Shown one piece after another: positions 25,083 to 35,001 of a stretch of DNA of 64,000 bases; position 1 is the stretch's first letter; the number at the start of each line of letters is the position of its first letter. The DNA lies in the NCBI GenBank assembly GCA_002698995.1, contig PAAX01000010.1, forward strand, positions 62,001-126,000, read 5' to 3'. Both the position numbers and the translations under genes were made by a program. The notes beneath the pieces are model-generated. The model was given only the letters and a program-made list of their open reading frames with translations, searched no databases and had not been told where the DNA came from. The DNA is from Ignavibacteriota bacterium. GTDB lineage: Bacteria; Bacteroidota; Ignavibacteria; Ignavibacteriales; Melioribacteraceae.

Positions 25083-25985
25083 ATGATCAGCAAAAATTCA
25101 TCTCATCTTAGGTCAATTCTACAAGCTCTGTTTGTAACGTTTCTATGGTCAACTTCCTTTATCATTATTAAATGGGGTTTGATTGAAATTCCTCCAATTA
25201 CTTATGCAGGACTTAGATATTTACTGGCTTTTATCTGCTTCTTCCCTTTTATAATGAAGAAAAAATATCTAAATGAGATAAAGAATCTAAAAGCTGTACA
25301 TTGGAAGAAACTAATACTTCTTGGAATTATCTTTTACGCATTTACTCAAGGATCTCAATTTTTAGGATTATCACTGCTTCCTTCCGTTACTGTTAGTCTA
25401 ATGCTTAATTTTACACCAATAGTTGTTGCCGTAATGGGAATCTTTATATTAAGTGAAAAACCGACAAAGTTACAATGGATTGGATCGATACTTTTTATAG
25501 TGGGAATTTTAATTTATTTCTTTCCGGTTAACCTGTTAGAAAATCAAATACTTGGATTGAGTATAATGTTGTTTGGAGTTTTATCAAATGCTGCTTCTGC
25601 AATTCTCGGAAGGGATATCAATAGGAATAAAGAAATTAGTCCTTTAGTAATTACATTCATTAGCATGGGAATTGGTTCAATAATTCTATTGTCATCAGGA
25701 CTTTATTTGAATGGTTTTCCAACAATCAGCAATACAACTTTAATTTATCTTTTGTGGCTTGCAATTGTAAATACAGCATTTGCATTTACAATTTGGAATC
25801 TTACTCTTAGAACATTAACCGCAATGGAATCGAGTATTATTAACGGAACTATGCTCATACAAATTGCTATTTTAGCTTGGGTGTTTCTGGGTGAATCTAT
25901 CAATTTGCAAGAAGGAATTGGAATGCTAATCGCCGGAATTGGAGCATTATTCGTTCAACTAAAAAGAGTATCAAAAGTAAAGTAA
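25083..25985 (+). CDS. EamA/DMT-family transporter
   Basis: ATG at 25083 (MISKNSSHL) is chosen; an in-frame TTG 54 bases earlier would add an improbable leader. The 300-residue protein has ten predicted transmembrane helices in two EamA repeats, the first opening LFVTFLWSTSFIIIKWGL and each ending in the G(L/I)LIxxG type text (IGSILFIVGILIYF, GMLIAGIGALFV). Members export metabolites such as amino acids or take up nucleotide sugars; no substrate can be read. It is followed 37 bases later by a DUF3574 gene, perhaps co-transcribed. Confidence 0.88.
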   Translation: MISKNSSHLRSILQALFVTFLWSTSFIIIKWGLIEIPPITYAGLRYLLAFICFFPFIMKKKYLNEIKNLKAVHWKKLILLGIIFYAFTQGSQFLGLSLLPSVTVSLMLNFTPIVVAVMGIFILSEKPTKLQWIGSILFIVGILIYFFPVNLLENQILGLSIMLFGVLSNAASAILGRDINRNKEISPLVITFISMGIGSIILLSSGLYLNGFPTISNTTLIYLLWLAIVNTAFAFTIWNLTLRTLTAMESSIINGTMLIQIAILAWVFLGESINLQEGIGMLIAGIGALFVQLKRVSKVK

Positions 25986-26022
25986 TAGCTGATTTATTTA
26001 CTAAACTAAAATAGGAATAAAA

Positions 26023-26430
26023 GTGAGAAAAATATTTATCCTATTAATGAGTATGTTAATATTTATTTCAGCCTGCCAGAGTAAAATTATAAATGATTGT
26101 CCGGATGGATTAACAAAGTTCAGCAAAGTAAGTCTTTACTTTGGTACATCAACCAATGAAGGAATAATTACTAATGAAGAATGGAGTAATTTTTTGGATG
26201 AAATTGTAACTCCTAATTTTCCTGAAGGAATGACAATACATGATACATACGGTCAATGGAAAAGACCGGATGGAGGCATTGTAAAAGAACCGGGAAAAGT
26301 AATAGTTCACATTTATGATATTAATGAAGATAAATCAGAAAATATAAAAGCTATCATTAACGGATTTAAGGAGAGATTTAAAGCTCAATCGGTTATTTGG
26401 GAAGCAGATATAATCTGCGGTTCTTTTTAA
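26023..26430 (+). CDS. DUF3574 domain lipoprotein
   Basis: A 135-residue lipoprotein starting with GTG, with a lipobox ending ISAC at about residue 18. The remainder matches DUF3574 (PF12098): KVSLYFGTS, then EEWSNFLDEIVTPNFPEG, then TYGQWKRPDGG and EPGKVIVHIY. The fold is expected to be a small alpha/beta domain in the periplasm; no function is established for the family. It ends directly against the convergent nrnA gene with no base between them. Cysteines near the start (after C18) and near the end could pair. Confidence 0.85.
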   Translation: MRKIFILLMSMLIFISACQSKIINDCPDGLTKFSKVSLYFGTSTNEGIITNEEWSNFLDEIVTPNFPEGMTIHDTYGQWKRPDGGIVKEPGKVIVHIYDINEDKSENIKAIINGFKERFKAQSVIWEADIICGSF

Positions 26431-27420
26431 TTAATTCTGCTTCAAATATTTTTTTGCGGCAGACAATATTTTTGGAATGTAATCATCAAGAGTTCCATCA
26501 ATTATCCTAGCACCTGCGGCATAAATATGTCCCCCGCCGCCAAACTCAGCAGCAAGTTTATTTATATAACTATTATCTCTTGAACGAAAACTGATTTTAA
26601 TTCCATGTTTTACTTCATAAAACAGCAATCCTATTTTTACTCCTTCAATCGATAAGGTATAATTTATAAATCCTTCAGTATCATTATCCTTAGCACCGGT
26701 TTTTTCAAACATTTCTCTTGTTACTTTCATGTAACAGATTTGATCATTTTCAATAAGAGTAAGCGTATTTAAAATTTCTCCCAGAAGTTTAATCTTACTG
26801 ATCTTAGATTTTTCATAAATCATTTCGCAAACATAATTAGGATCAACATCTGCAGACAACAGCTCTGCAGCCATATAATGGGTTTCCGGAGTTGTTCTTT
26901 CATATCTAAATCCACCGGTATCTGTATAAACCGCGGCATAAATTGGAAGTGCAATTGATTTATCAAGTTCAACCAAGTTTAATTCTTTATTCATTTTAAA
27001 AATGATAGAACCTGTGGATGAATAATCAATTCCCCCATAATGATGAGGAGTAAAATCTTCGGGATCTTGATGATGATCTATGCAAATAATCGGTTTAGTC
27101 AGCGATCTTAAAATTCTTTCCATGCTAACTGTTCTGTTCAATCTATTCAAATCCAGTATAAACACAACATCCACAGAATTCATAATTTGATCGTGAATAT
27201 CAGGATTATATTGTTCTATAATTTTATCTTCATCAAGAAAAATTAAATTGTCCGGAGTTTCACTATGGTTTATAACAAACACTTTCTTATTTAGTTTTTT
27301 TAGAATCTGATAAAGAGCAATCTCGGAGCCAATAGCATCAGCATCGGGATTAACATGAGTGGTTAAAAGAAATGAATTATTATTTTTGATAACTTCGTAT
27401 ATAAAATTGAATGTCTGCAT
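26431..27420 (-). CDS. Bifunctional oligoribonuclease / PAP phosphatase NrnA-like (DHH-DHHA1)
   Basis: A 329-residue DHH-family phosphoesterase. Metal motifs are TTHVNPDADAIGSE (motif I, residues about 20-33), VFILDLNRLNR (motif II, Asp), CIDHHQDP (DHH motif III) and VYTDTGGFRYE (motif IV). The C-terminal DHHA1 domain ends with the GGGH substrate-binding motif (FGGGGHIYAAGA). It should degrade nanoRNA and/or 3'-phosphoadenosine 5'-phosphate in the cytosol. It is a single gene, convergent with the DUF3574 gene. Length and motif order are standard. Confidence 0.93.
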   Translation of the reverse strand: MQTFNFIYEVIKNNNSFLLTTHVNPDADAIGSEIALYQILKKLNKKVFVINHSETPDNLIFLDEDKIIEQYNPDIHDQIMNSVDVVFILDLNRLNRTVSMERILRSLTKPIICIDHHQDPEDFTPHHYGGIDYSSTGSIIFKMNKELNLVELDKSIALPIYAAVYTDTGGFRYERTTPETHYMAAELLSADVDPNYVCEMIYEKSKISKIKLLGEILNTLTLIENDQICYMKVTREMFEKTGAKDNDTEGFINYTLSIEGVKIGLLFYEVKHGIKISFRSRDNSYINKLAAEFGGGGHIYAAGARIIDGTLDDYIPKILSAAKKYLKQN

Positions 27421-27504
27421 AGTCTTTAAATTTTAAGAGAGGAAAATAAGCAAAACTTAGGAATGTAAATAGTAAAGAAATTCTTATCAGTTAAATTTTT
27501 ATTT

Positions 27505-27540
27505 AAAAAAAAAACGGAGAACCGATTATGATTCTCCGTT
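27505..27540 (-). terminator. Intrinsic terminator after korAB
   Basis: A nine-base perfect stem (AACGGAGAA / TTCTCCGTT) with a ten-base loop. On the minus strand it runs into ten T. It lies 21 bases past the korB stop. Confidence 0.9.
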
Positions 27541-27561
27541 AAATTCTAAAAATAATATTGT

Positions 27562-28599
27562 TTATTCAACTTCCCAAGTATTTGCATTATAAAGAAGCTG
27601 ATGTAATGTCCCTTTACCTTTTTTCTGAGTAACTGCTTTTATCTGATTTTCAACTCCATCATCGTATGTTTCTTTTATTACTTGTCTAAAAACTCCAATC
27701 GGGGTTGGAAGATCAGTACTATCAGTTAAGTGAGCAAGAATAAAAGCACGAATTGGATTTTCATCTTTTTCATCATGAACCCATAAATCATTGATTGAAT
27801 GTTTACCATCATTTAAGTCAACAACTACAGGACTAAATCCATCTAACTTTATTCCCTTGTTCTTTTCTTTACCAAATACCATTGGTTGTCCATGTTCAAG
27901 CACAATTACGTTATCCAGCTTAACATCTTTATCGGTTAAAGGTGCATAAGCTCCATCATTAAAAATGTTGCAGTTTTGAAAAACTTCAAGGAAAGCAATT
28001 CCTTTATGTTCGGCAGCTCTTTTAATCATTTCCTGCATATGTTTAGGTTCTCTATCGATACTTCTTGCCACAAAAGTAGCTTCTGCACCTAAAGCAAGTG
28101 AAGGAGGGTTAAAAGGATAATCAACACTGCCAAAAGGAGTACTCTTTGTAACCTTACCTTTTTCGGAAGTAGGTGAATATTGACCTTTTGTTAATCCATA
28201 AATTCTATTGTTAAAAAGAATAATTTTGAGATCGATATTTTTTCTGCATGCATGAATAAAATGATTTCCGCCGATACTCATTAAATCGCCGTCACCTGTT
28301 GCAACCCAAACGGATAAATTAGGATGAGCAACTTTTAGACCTGTAGCAATAGCAGGAGCTCTTCCGTGAATACCATGAAATCCGTATGTATCCATATAAT
28401 AAGGGAAACGGCTTGAACATCCAATTCCGGAAATCCATACAATATCTTCTTTCTTTTTTCCCATATCAGGAAAAACTCTTTGAACTTGGGCAAGAATAGA
28501 ATAATCACCACAGCCCGGACACCATCTTACATCCTGATCTGATTGAAAATCTTTTGCCGTTAATTTTGCAACATCTATTTTTACTTCATTATTTGCCAT
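27562..28599 (-). CDS. korB: 2-oxoacid:ferredoxin oxidoreductase, beta subunit (KorB)
   Basis: The start is ATG at 28599 (MANNEVKID), directly behind TTGGAGGAAGTA; the upstream in-frame GTG is less likely. The 345-residue beta subunit binds thiamine diphosphate: WCPGCGDYSIL at the N-terminus supplies two cluster cysteines, WISGIGCSSRF a third, and the ThDP motif is GDGDLMSIGGNH...NNRIYGLTKGQ. With KorA it carries out oxidative decarboxylation of a 2-oxoacid to acyl-CoA with ferredoxin reduction, or the reverse. The 2-oxoglutarate type is most likely given the KorAB two-subunit arrangement, but pyruvate cannot be excluded. It overlaps korA by 11 bases. Confidence 0.92.
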   Translation of the reverse strand: MANNEVKIDVAKLTAKDFQSDQDVRWCPGCGDYSILAQVQRVFPDMGKKKEDIVWISGIGCSSRFPYYMDTYGFHGIHGRAPAIATGLKVAHPNLSVWVATGDGDLMSIGGNHFIHACRKNIDLKIILFNNRIYGLTKGQYSPTSEKGKVTKSTPFGSVDYPFNPPSLALGAEATFVARSIDREPKHMQEMIKRAAEHKGIAFLEVFQNCNIFNDGAYAPLTDKDVKLDNVIVLEHGQPMVFGKEKNKGIKLDGFSPVVVDLNDGKHSINDLWVHDEKDENPIRAFILAHLTDSTDLPTPIGVFRQVIKETYDDGVENQIKAVTQKKGKGTLHQLLYNANTWEVE

Positions 28600-30442
28600 T
28601 ACTTCCTCCAAGGATTTCACTTATTTTGGATTCTACTTCCATTGATTTAAAAGGTAACCCTTTAATCTTGGTAAGAGAAACAACTTCCCTTAAATATGTA
28701 GCTCTAATAACTGTTGCTAATTGTCCTAAATTTAATTCAGGAATAAGAATAGTTTTGAATCTACTTAAAACATCACCTAAATTTTTAGGGAATGGATTTA
28801 AGTATTTAAGATGAGCTTGAGAAACATTCATGCCATTAGCAAGAATTCTATCTACAGCTTCAGTAATAGCGCCGTAAGTTCCACCCCATCCTAAAACTAA
28901 AAGTTCACCTTCTTGATCTCCTCTAACTTCAAGATCAGGAACATCCTTAACAATTTCAGCAACTTTCTGCGCTCTTAATCTCACCATAAAATCATGGTTA
29001 TCAGGATCATAGCTAACGTTTCCGGTAATATGATGCTTTTCCAATCCGCCTATTCTATGCTCAAGTCCTGGAGTTCCGGGAACAGCCCAAGGTCTTGCAA
29101 GATTTTCATCTCTATCATAAGAATTAAAATTTTCTACTTCAGTTCTGAATTCCTTATGGAATGTTTCTAATTCATCAACGTTTGGTAATTTCCAAGGTTC
29201 GGATCCGTTAGCAATATAACCATCACTTAGAAGCATAACCGGAGTCATATACTTTAAAGCTATTTTTGCAGCTTCAATTGAAAGATAGAAACAATCGCTA
29301 GGAGTTGAAGTTGCAATAACCGGAATTGGAGCCTCACCATTTCTACCGTAAATAGCTTGGAATAAATCAGCCTGCTCTGTTTTTGTAGGAAGACCTGTAC
29401 TAGGACCACCACGCTGGATATTTATGATAACTAATGGAAGTTCGGTCATTACAGCTAATCCCATTGCCTCAGTTTTTAATGCAACACCAGGACCAGAAGT
29501 AGTTGTAATAGCAAGCGAACCGCCGAATGCAGCACCAATTGCAGATGCTATACCGGCAATTTCATCTTCCGCTTGAAAGGTTTTTACGCCATAATTTTTA
29601 TATTTACTTAAATAATGTAAAATATCAGAAGCAGGTGTAATTGGATATGAACCTAAAAATAAAGGGAGATTGCTTAACTCGGCAGCAGCAACAAAACCTA
29701 ATGCAATAGCTTCATTACCCGATACGTTTCTATAAGTACCTTTTGGTAATTTAGCCGGGTCTACTGTAAATCTAGTTGTAAATATTTCTGTTTGCTCGCC
29801 GAAATAGTAACCGCTCTTAAGAGCTTTTTGGTTAGCCCAAATTAAATCTTCATTTCCTTTAAACTTGCTTTCAATCCATTCCAATGTTGGTTCTATTGGG
29901 CGACTGAACATCCAGTACATCATGCCCAAAGCAAAAAAGTTTTTACATCTTTGAACTTCTTTAGTACCAAGTTTACTTTCTTTTAAAGCAGTTTGTGTTA
30001 AAGTAGTAATTGGAACTTGATGTACTTTATAACCGGTTAAAGATTCGTCATCTAAAGGATTTACGCTGTAACCAGCCATCTTTAGATTTTTAGAATCGAA
30101 TGAATCTTCATTAACTATTACTACTCCGCCCTGTTTGAGATCTTTCAAATTTATTTTTAATGCTGCAGGATTCATTGCAACTAAAACATCTGGAGTATCA
30201 CCAGGAGTATGAATATCGTTAGAACTAAAATGTAATTGAAATCCGCTCACTCCGTAAAGAGTTCCTGCAGGGGCGCGAATTTCAGCAGGATAATCAGGTA
30301 GTGTACTTAAATCATTTCCAACAAGAGCTGTAGTATCACTAAATTGGGAACCGGTAAGCTGCATACCATCGCCAGAGTCGCCGGCAAATCTAACAGTTAC
30401 TTCGCTTAGTGATTTTACTTCTTTTCCGTTTACTTGTGCCAT
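28589..30442 (-). CDS. korA: 2-oxoacid:ferredoxin oxidoreductase, fused gamma-alpha subunit (KorA)
   Basis: A 617-residue subunit in which the gamma domain (residues 1-200, VRFAGDSGDGMQLTGSQF at the start) is fused ahead of the alpha domain (from about 215, GNEAIALGFVAA). The pyrimidine-binding region AEDEIAGIASAIGA, TTTSGPGVALKTEAMG and QRGGPSTGLPTKTEQ are conserved. The C-terminal part ends with a transketolase C-like domain (LVLGWGGTYGAITEA). It binds the 2-oxoacid and CoA with KorB. The fused form is common in Bacteroidota and Actinobacteria. In Chlorobi-group bacteria KOR can run in the reductive direction (reverse TCA). First gene of the operon. Confidence 0.93.
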   Translation of the reverse strand: MAQVNGKEVKSLSEVTVRFAGDSGDGMQLTGSQFSDTTALVGNDLSTLPDYPAEIRAPAGTLYGVSGFQLHFSSNDIHTPGDTPDVLVAMNPAALKINLKDLKQGGVVIVNEDSFDSKNLKMAGYSVNPLDDESLTGYKVHQVPITTLTQTALKESKLGTKEVQRCKNFFALGMMYWMFSRPIEPTLEWIESKFKGNEDLIWANQKALKSGYYFGEQTEIFTTRFTVDPAKLPKGTYRNVSGNEAIALGFVAAAELSNLPLFLGSYPITPASDILHYLSKYKNYGVKTFQAEDEIAGIASAIGAAFGGSLAITTTSGPGVALKTEAMGLAVMTELPLVIINIQRGGPSTGLPTKTEQADLFQAIYGRNGEAPIPVIATSTPSDCFYLSIEAAKIALKYMTPVMLLSDGYIANGSEPWKLPNVDELETFHKEFRTEVENFNSYDRDENLARPWAVPGTPGLEHRIGGLEKHHITGNVSYDPDNHDFMVRLRAQKVAEIVKDVPDLEVRGDQEGELLVLGWGGTYGAITEAVDRILANGMNVSQAHLKYLNPFPKNLGDVLSRFKTILIPELNLGQLATVIRATYLREVVSLTKIKGLPFKSMEVESKISEILGGSNGK

Positions 30443-30518
30443 TTTTTTTAACTCGTTTATTTATTTATAACTAATCTGTTTGTGATCATCTGAAAATAAA
30501 AAAAATATCTAAATAATT

Positions 30519-32282
30519 TTATTTAACTGCATTCATTAACTTAAGAAATTCATCTGCATTTACAAATCCAGTTAACCTTTCTATTTCATTTCCTTTTGAA
30601 TCAATCAATAAAACTGTCGGCATTCCTAGTATTTTAAATTTATTTCTGATTTGTTCAGTTCTTTCAGACATTGTTTTTGTCATATCAACTTTGAATGATA
30701 CAAATTCTTTAGATTTTTCTATTACTCTTTCATCCGAAAAAGTTAATGCATCTAATTCTTTACAGGGAATACACCAATCCGCATAAAAATCTATCATAAT
30801 TTTTTGATTATTATCTAATGCCGATTGATATGCGTCATCAGAATATTCCTGCCAGTCTGGAGATATTTTTTCAGAAGGCCAAATGAAATAAACTGCAGCA
30901 GCAAAAATTAAAATTGATAGGACTGATTTAAATATCTTAAATCCTTTTACACCCGCAGCAGATTTATCAAAAAACATAATATAAACCGAAGCAATAATCA
31001 TGAAAGCAGGGAGTAAATATGTACTTAGAACATCAGGCAAAATTGGATTTAAGAAATAGATTGCCATTCCAAGTAAAATGAATCCGAAAATGTGCTTAAC
31101 TGCTTCCATCCACATTCCTGCTCTAGGAAGACTTTTAATCTTACCGGAAAATAAAGCTAAAACTAAGTAAGGAGCTCCAAGTCCCAAAGCCATAACAAAG
31201 AAAATCATAAATCCGAAATAAGGATCACCTTTAGCAGCCACATAAGTAACCAATCCAATTACAAAAGGACCGATACAAGGAGCTGCAACAATTCCCATTG
31301 TTAAGCCCATAAAGAAAGCACCAAAAGCACCGGATTTAGCTCCACCAGCTTTCTGAACCCAAGAATCGGGCATTTTAAATTCATAAACACCAAACATACT
31401 TAAGGAAAGTGCAATAAAGATTCCGGCTATAACTAAAATCACTATTGGATTTTGAAGAAGTGCTCCAAAAACAGCTCCGGATAATGCTGTAATAACTCCA
31501 ACTACTGAATAAGTTAAAGCCATTCCTAGAACATAAAGCAATCCAAGTAGAAAAAGTTTGCTAGTACGACCTTCACTTTGTCCACCGAAATATCCTACAG
31601 TAATAGGAATTAAAGGATAAACACAAGGAGTTAGATTAAGAGCTAAGCCCCCTAAAAAGACAAAAATTAATCCAAGTATAATTCCATTCGATTCTAAAAT
31701 TCCTTCAATAGCTGAATCATTTTCTTCAACTGTTTCTGCTTGGGTATATGATAAATCTATATTCGAAAATATTTCGGAATTGATCTCATTAATTTGTGTT
31801 TGATTATCAACAATGGTAATTTCTAGAGTATCTACAATACTGTTCGGCGGCATACATGTTACATCATTACAAGCTTGATAAGTAAAAACAATCGGAATGA
31901 TATAGGAATTTATCTGTGCATCTTCCGGAATCTTAATTATGCCGGCTATTGTAATTTCTCCTTCATAAACTGCAACCGGTTTATCTGAAAAACCAAATTG
32001 ATATTCTTTTACTTTAGGATAAACAACATTTTCCAGCTTAAAATCATTATGCTGTAATTCAACAGTTGTAGGGATAAGAAAATCATCATTGGGCTTGTTT
32101 GAGTTTATATGCCATGTATCCGAGACTTTACCTTTTAATGCAAACTTAAGTTCGGAACCGGCATGAACTTTATCGAAAGAGAGATAGGATTTTACAGCTA
32201 CTAATTCTTCATCAAAATTAGGTTGTGCCGAAATCGAAATAATAAAACTTAAAAAAAGTAATAATTTTGCAAAAACTTTCAT
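30519..32282 (-). CDS. dsbD: DsbD-type thiol:disulfide interchange protein
   Basis: A 587-residue protein with a signal peptide (MKVFAKLLLFLSFIISISAQ), an N-terminal DsbD alpha-like immunoglobulin domain (about 25-150, with the pair ACNDVTC), and a central eight-helix CcdA/DsbD membrane domain. The membrane domain has the two key cysteines in NLTPCVYPLIP and VAAPCIGPF. A C-terminal thioredoxin domain has WCIPC (C504, C507) and MPTVLLID. It passes reducing power from cytosolic thioredoxin across the inner membrane to periplasmic proteins. It is preceded 12 bases earlier by nadE on the same strand. Confidence 0.93.
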   Translation of the reverse strand: MKVFAKLLLFLSFIISISAQPNFDEELVAVKSYLSFDKVHAGSELKFALKGKVSDTWHINSNKPNDDFLIPTTVELQHNDFKLENVVYPKVKEYQFGFSDKPVAVYEGEITIAGIIKIPEDAQINSYIIPIVFTYQACNDVTCMPPNSIVDTLEITIVDNQTQINEINSEIFSNIDLSYTQAETVEENDSAIEGILESNGIILGLIFVFLGGLALNLTPCVYPLIPITVGYFGGQSEGRTSKLFLLGLLYVLGMALTYSVVGVITALSGAVFGALLQNPIVILVIAGIFIALSLSMFGVYEFKMPDSWVQKAGGAKSGAFGAFFMGLTMGIVAAPCIGPFVIGLVTYVAAKGDPYFGFMIFFVMALGLGAPYLVLALFSGKIKSLPRAGMWMEAVKHIFGFILLGMAIYFLNPILPDVLSTYLLPAFMIIASVYIMFFDKSAAGVKGFKIFKSVLSILIFAAAVYFIWPSEKISPDWQEYSDDAYQSALDNNQKIMIDFYADWCIPCKELDALTFSDERVIEKSKEFVSFKVDMTKTMSERTEQIRNKFKILGMPTVLLIDSKGNEIERLTGFVNADEFLKLMNAVK

Positions 32283-32294
32283 TATAAAACTCCG

Positions 32295-33941
32295 TTAAAA
32301 ATTTCTATTCCATTTTTGAACGATTGGAAATCTTCTGCCGTAACCGAATGCTTTTGTTGAAACACGCAAAACCGGGGCAGCTTGTTTTCTCTTAAATTCG
32401 TTCATGTCAACTAATCTTAGAACCTTTCTTACAGTGGCTTCATCTTTCAGTTCCTCTGTAATTTCACTTAATTCTTTATACTCTTCCAAGTACATTTGGA
32501 GAATTTTGTCCAATAAATCATAAGGAGGAAGAGAATCCTGATCCTTTTGATTCGGCCTTAATTCAGCTGAAGGTTCTTTATCAATTATTTGTTTTGGAAT
32601 GATTTCTTCTTCTCTGTTGATGAATTCGGCTAATCTGTAAACATCTGTTTTATAAACATCTCCAATTACAGCAAGGGCGCCCGACATATCACCGTATAGA
32701 GTTGCATAGCCAACAGCCATTTCAGATTTATTACCTGTAGTTAACAGCATATAATTAAATTTATTTGATATTGCCATTAAGTATAATCCACGGATTCTGG
32801 ACTGAATATTTTCTTCGGCAATATTTTCTTTTGTTCCTTCAAAAACCGGATTAAGCATTTTAAGAACTTCATCAAATACAGGCTGAATAGAAATCATTTC
32901 TGATGAGATGCCGAGATTGGAAATTAGCTTCTCAGAATCTTTAATACTTCCTTCACTTGAATATTTGGAGGGCATCATTACAACAAAAACATTTTCTTTA
33001 CCAAATGCCTTTACAGCTAAGTAAGTTACAATTGCTGAATCAATTCCACCGCTTAATCCAACTAAAGCTTTTGTGAAACCGGTTTTAGAGGCATAATCTT
33101 TTATTCCAAGAATAAGAGAATCTAATAACTCAGCTTCAAATGATCTTTCTACGGATGCTATTTCTTCATAATTTTCTTCTGTATCAAATAAGATTAAATC
33201 TTCCTCAAAATATTTTCCGATTTTGACTAAATCTCCATTTGAATTAAAGCACATACTTCCACCGTCAAATATAAGATCAGTCTGAGCACCCACACAGCAG
33301 ACATAAGCCAAAGGAATTCTTTCAGAAGCAGTTAACGTAGAAAGCATTTCATATCTTTCTTCTCTTCTGCCGAATGCGTAAGGGCTTGCGGAAATATTAA
33401 TCAAAATCTCAGCTCCCTTTTTAACTAATTTTTTTACAGGATCAATTGGGTATCTTCTATTTTTCCAGTAGTCATCATCATTCCAAATATCCTCACAAAT
33501 GGAAATTCCTAACTTTTGACCTTTGAATTCATGAATAAAAACATCCTTTGCTGGTTCAAAATATCTTACTTCATCAAAAACATCATAATTTGGCAACAGG
33601 GTTTTATTCTGAATAAATTGAATTCTTCCTTTATAGCATAGGACTGCGGAGTTATAAATTCCGGTACCAATATTATCTTCATAATCTTCAGTGATTGAAC
33701 CGAATAATAGTCCTGTTTCACCTGTAATTTCTGCAATTTGATTTGAGGCTTCAGATAAGGCTATTCGAAATTCTTCTTTTTCAACAAGATCTAAGGGAGG
33801 ATAGCCGCATAAGGAAAGTTCGGGGAATATAACTAAATCAGCATCTAGCTCAACTCCTCGTTTATATCCATTTATAATTTTATCTTTGTTCCCCTTTATA
33901 TCTCCAATTATTGGATTAATCTGGCAAAGGGCAATCTTCAT
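32295..33941 (-). CDS. nadE: Glutamine-dependent NAD+ synthetase
   Basis: A 548-residue two-domain enzyme. The N-terminal nitrilase-type glutaminase carries the triad E41 (FPELSLCGYPP), K113 (NKTLLPNYDVFDE) and C149 (ISICEDIWND). The C-terminal synthetase has the PP-loop LSGGIDSA (about residues 296-303), LTTGNKSEMAVGYATLYGD and DKEPSAELRP. It makes NAD+ from deamido-NAD+, ATP and glutamine. Start ATG at 33941. It is divergent from the esterase gene at 34084, with a 142-base AT-rich gap that probably contains both promoters. Confidence 0.96.
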   Translation of the reverse strand: MKIALCQINPIIGDIKGNKDKIINGYKRGVELDADLVIFPELSLCGYPPLDLVEKEEFRIALSEASNQIAEITGETGLLFGSITEDYEDNIGTGIYNSAVLCYKGRIQFIQNKTLLPNYDVFDEVRYFEPAKDVFIHEFKGQKLGISICEDIWNDDDYWKNRRYPIDPVKKLVKKGAEILINISASPYAFGRREERYEMLSTLTASERIPLAYVCCVGAQTDLIFDGGSMCFNSNGDLVKIGKYFEEDLILFDTEENYEEIASVERSFEAELLDSLILGIKDYASKTGFTKALVGLSGGIDSAIVTYLAVKAFGKENVFVVMMPSKYSSEGSIKDSEKLISNLGISSEMISIQPVFDEVLKMLNPVFEGTKENIAEENIQSRIRGLYLMAISNKFNYMLLTTGNKSEMAVGYATLYGDMSGALAVIGDVYKTDVYRLAEFINREEEIIPKQIIDKEPSAELRPNQKDQDSLPPYDLLDKILQMYLEEYKELSEITEELKDEATVRKVLRLVDMNEFKRKQAAPVLRVSTKAFGYGRRFPIVQKWNRNF

Positions 33942-34083
33942 ACTTCTGTATCATTTTTAGTAATTTTAATTAAGTAAAATAGTTAAGTTAATTAGTAGAT
34001 TCAATAAATAAGTTACCTGCAAATTTGGGATTTGGAATTAGAAATTTGAAATTGAAAAAGCATACTATTGGGAGATTAAAAAA

Positions 34084-34869
34084 ATGAAAGTCTTTTGGGG
34101 ATTAATACTATTAGCAACAGTTTTATCGGCACAAACATTAGAAATAATTAACAGCGAATTTCTACCTTCCGCTGATACAACTTTAGTATTTTCACCTAAT
34201 TCTGAAGTGACAAATGAGAAATTACCTTTAGTTATTCTGCTGCATGGCTGGTCCGGAAATTATAAACAATGGAGCAGCAATGTTGATCTTCAAAAATTTT
34301 CAGATGTTTATAATTTTATAATTGCTTGTCCCGATGGTTTTTATGATTCGTGGTACATAAACAATCCAAATAAAAATAATCTGATGTATGAAGATTTTTT
34401 CATCAATGATTTTCTTCCCTATATAATTAAGAAATACAATGTGGATGAGAAAAATGTTTTTATAAGCGGTTTAAGTATGGGGGGACATGGAGCAATCACA
34501 TTTTTATTGAAATACCCTGAGAAATTTAAAAGTGCAGGAAGTACAAGCGGAGTGCTGGATTTGACTATGTATCCGGATAGATGGACAATTAAGGAAGGAA
34601 TTGGAGAATACACAGAGAACAAAGATTTATGGAAGAATAATTCAGCCTACTATTTACTTGAATCCATTGCCGGAACCGACAAAGAGATAATTTTTGACTG
34701 CGGCATTGATGATTTTATTTATCAATCAAATTTTAGATTTTTCGAAAAGACATTGAATCTAAAAATAAAAGCAACATTCATATCTCAGCCGGGTAATCAT
34801 AGTCATGCCTATTGGAAAAAATCTATTCCGGCACATTTTGACTTCTTTAAAAGAATTTCAATGGAGTGA
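34084..34869 (+). CDS. Secreted alpha/beta-hydrolase esterase (esterase D/FrmB-like)
   Basis: A 261-residue exported esterase: signal peptide MKVFWGLILLATVLSAQ, oxyanion segment LLHGWSGNYKQW, nucleophile elbow SGLSMGGHGA (Ser about residue 134), acid region FDCGIDDF and the catalytic His in PGNHSHAYW near the C-terminus. This type includes acetylxylan, feruloyl and S-formylglutathione esterases (putative esterase family PF00756). With a signal peptide and a neighbouring glucan locus, removal of acyl groups from polysaccharides is plausible but inferred. It is transcribed towards the glycoside hydrolase operon and shares the hairpin terminator at 34898-34937 with it. Confidence 0.87.
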   Translation: MKVFWGLILLATVLSAQTLEIINSEFLPSADTTLVFSPNSEVTNEKLPLVILLHGWSGNYKQWSSNVDLQKFSDVYNFIIACPDGFYDSWYINNPNKNNLMYEDFFINDFLPYIIKKYNVDEKNVFISGLSMGGHGAITFLLKYPEKFKSAGSTSGVLDLTMYPDRWTIKEGIGEYTENKDLWKNNSAYYLLESIAGTDKEIIFDCGIDDFIYQSNFRFFEKTLNLKIKATFISQPGNHSHAYWKKSIPAHFDFFKRISME

Positions 34870-34897
34870 TTGTAAAGATTGGCTTAATTAGAATAAA

Positions 34898-34937
34898 CGC
34901 TGAAACTTCTGATTTGATAAATCAGAAGTCTTCAGCG
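34898..34937. terminator. Bidirectional hairpin terminator closing the glucan operon and the esterase gene
   Basis: An 18-base arm (CGCTGAAACTTCTGATTT) pairs with its complement across a three-base loop, with a single bulged base. It lies between two convergent genes (stops at 34869 and 35002). AT-rich tails follow on both sides, but no strong T run. Confidence 0.72.
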
Positions 34938-35001
34938 CTTCATAAAAAATAATTGTTAATCAATATTGATTGTTAACTAAATCTTAAAGTGAATAATCAG
35001 C

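Noticed and set aside
33942-34083. Divergent gap between nadE and the esterase as a riboswitch or repeat
   Set aside because: It is AT-rich with short A/T-biased repeats (AATTTGGGATTTGGAATTAG) but no convincing conserved structure; promoters are likely yet not defined.
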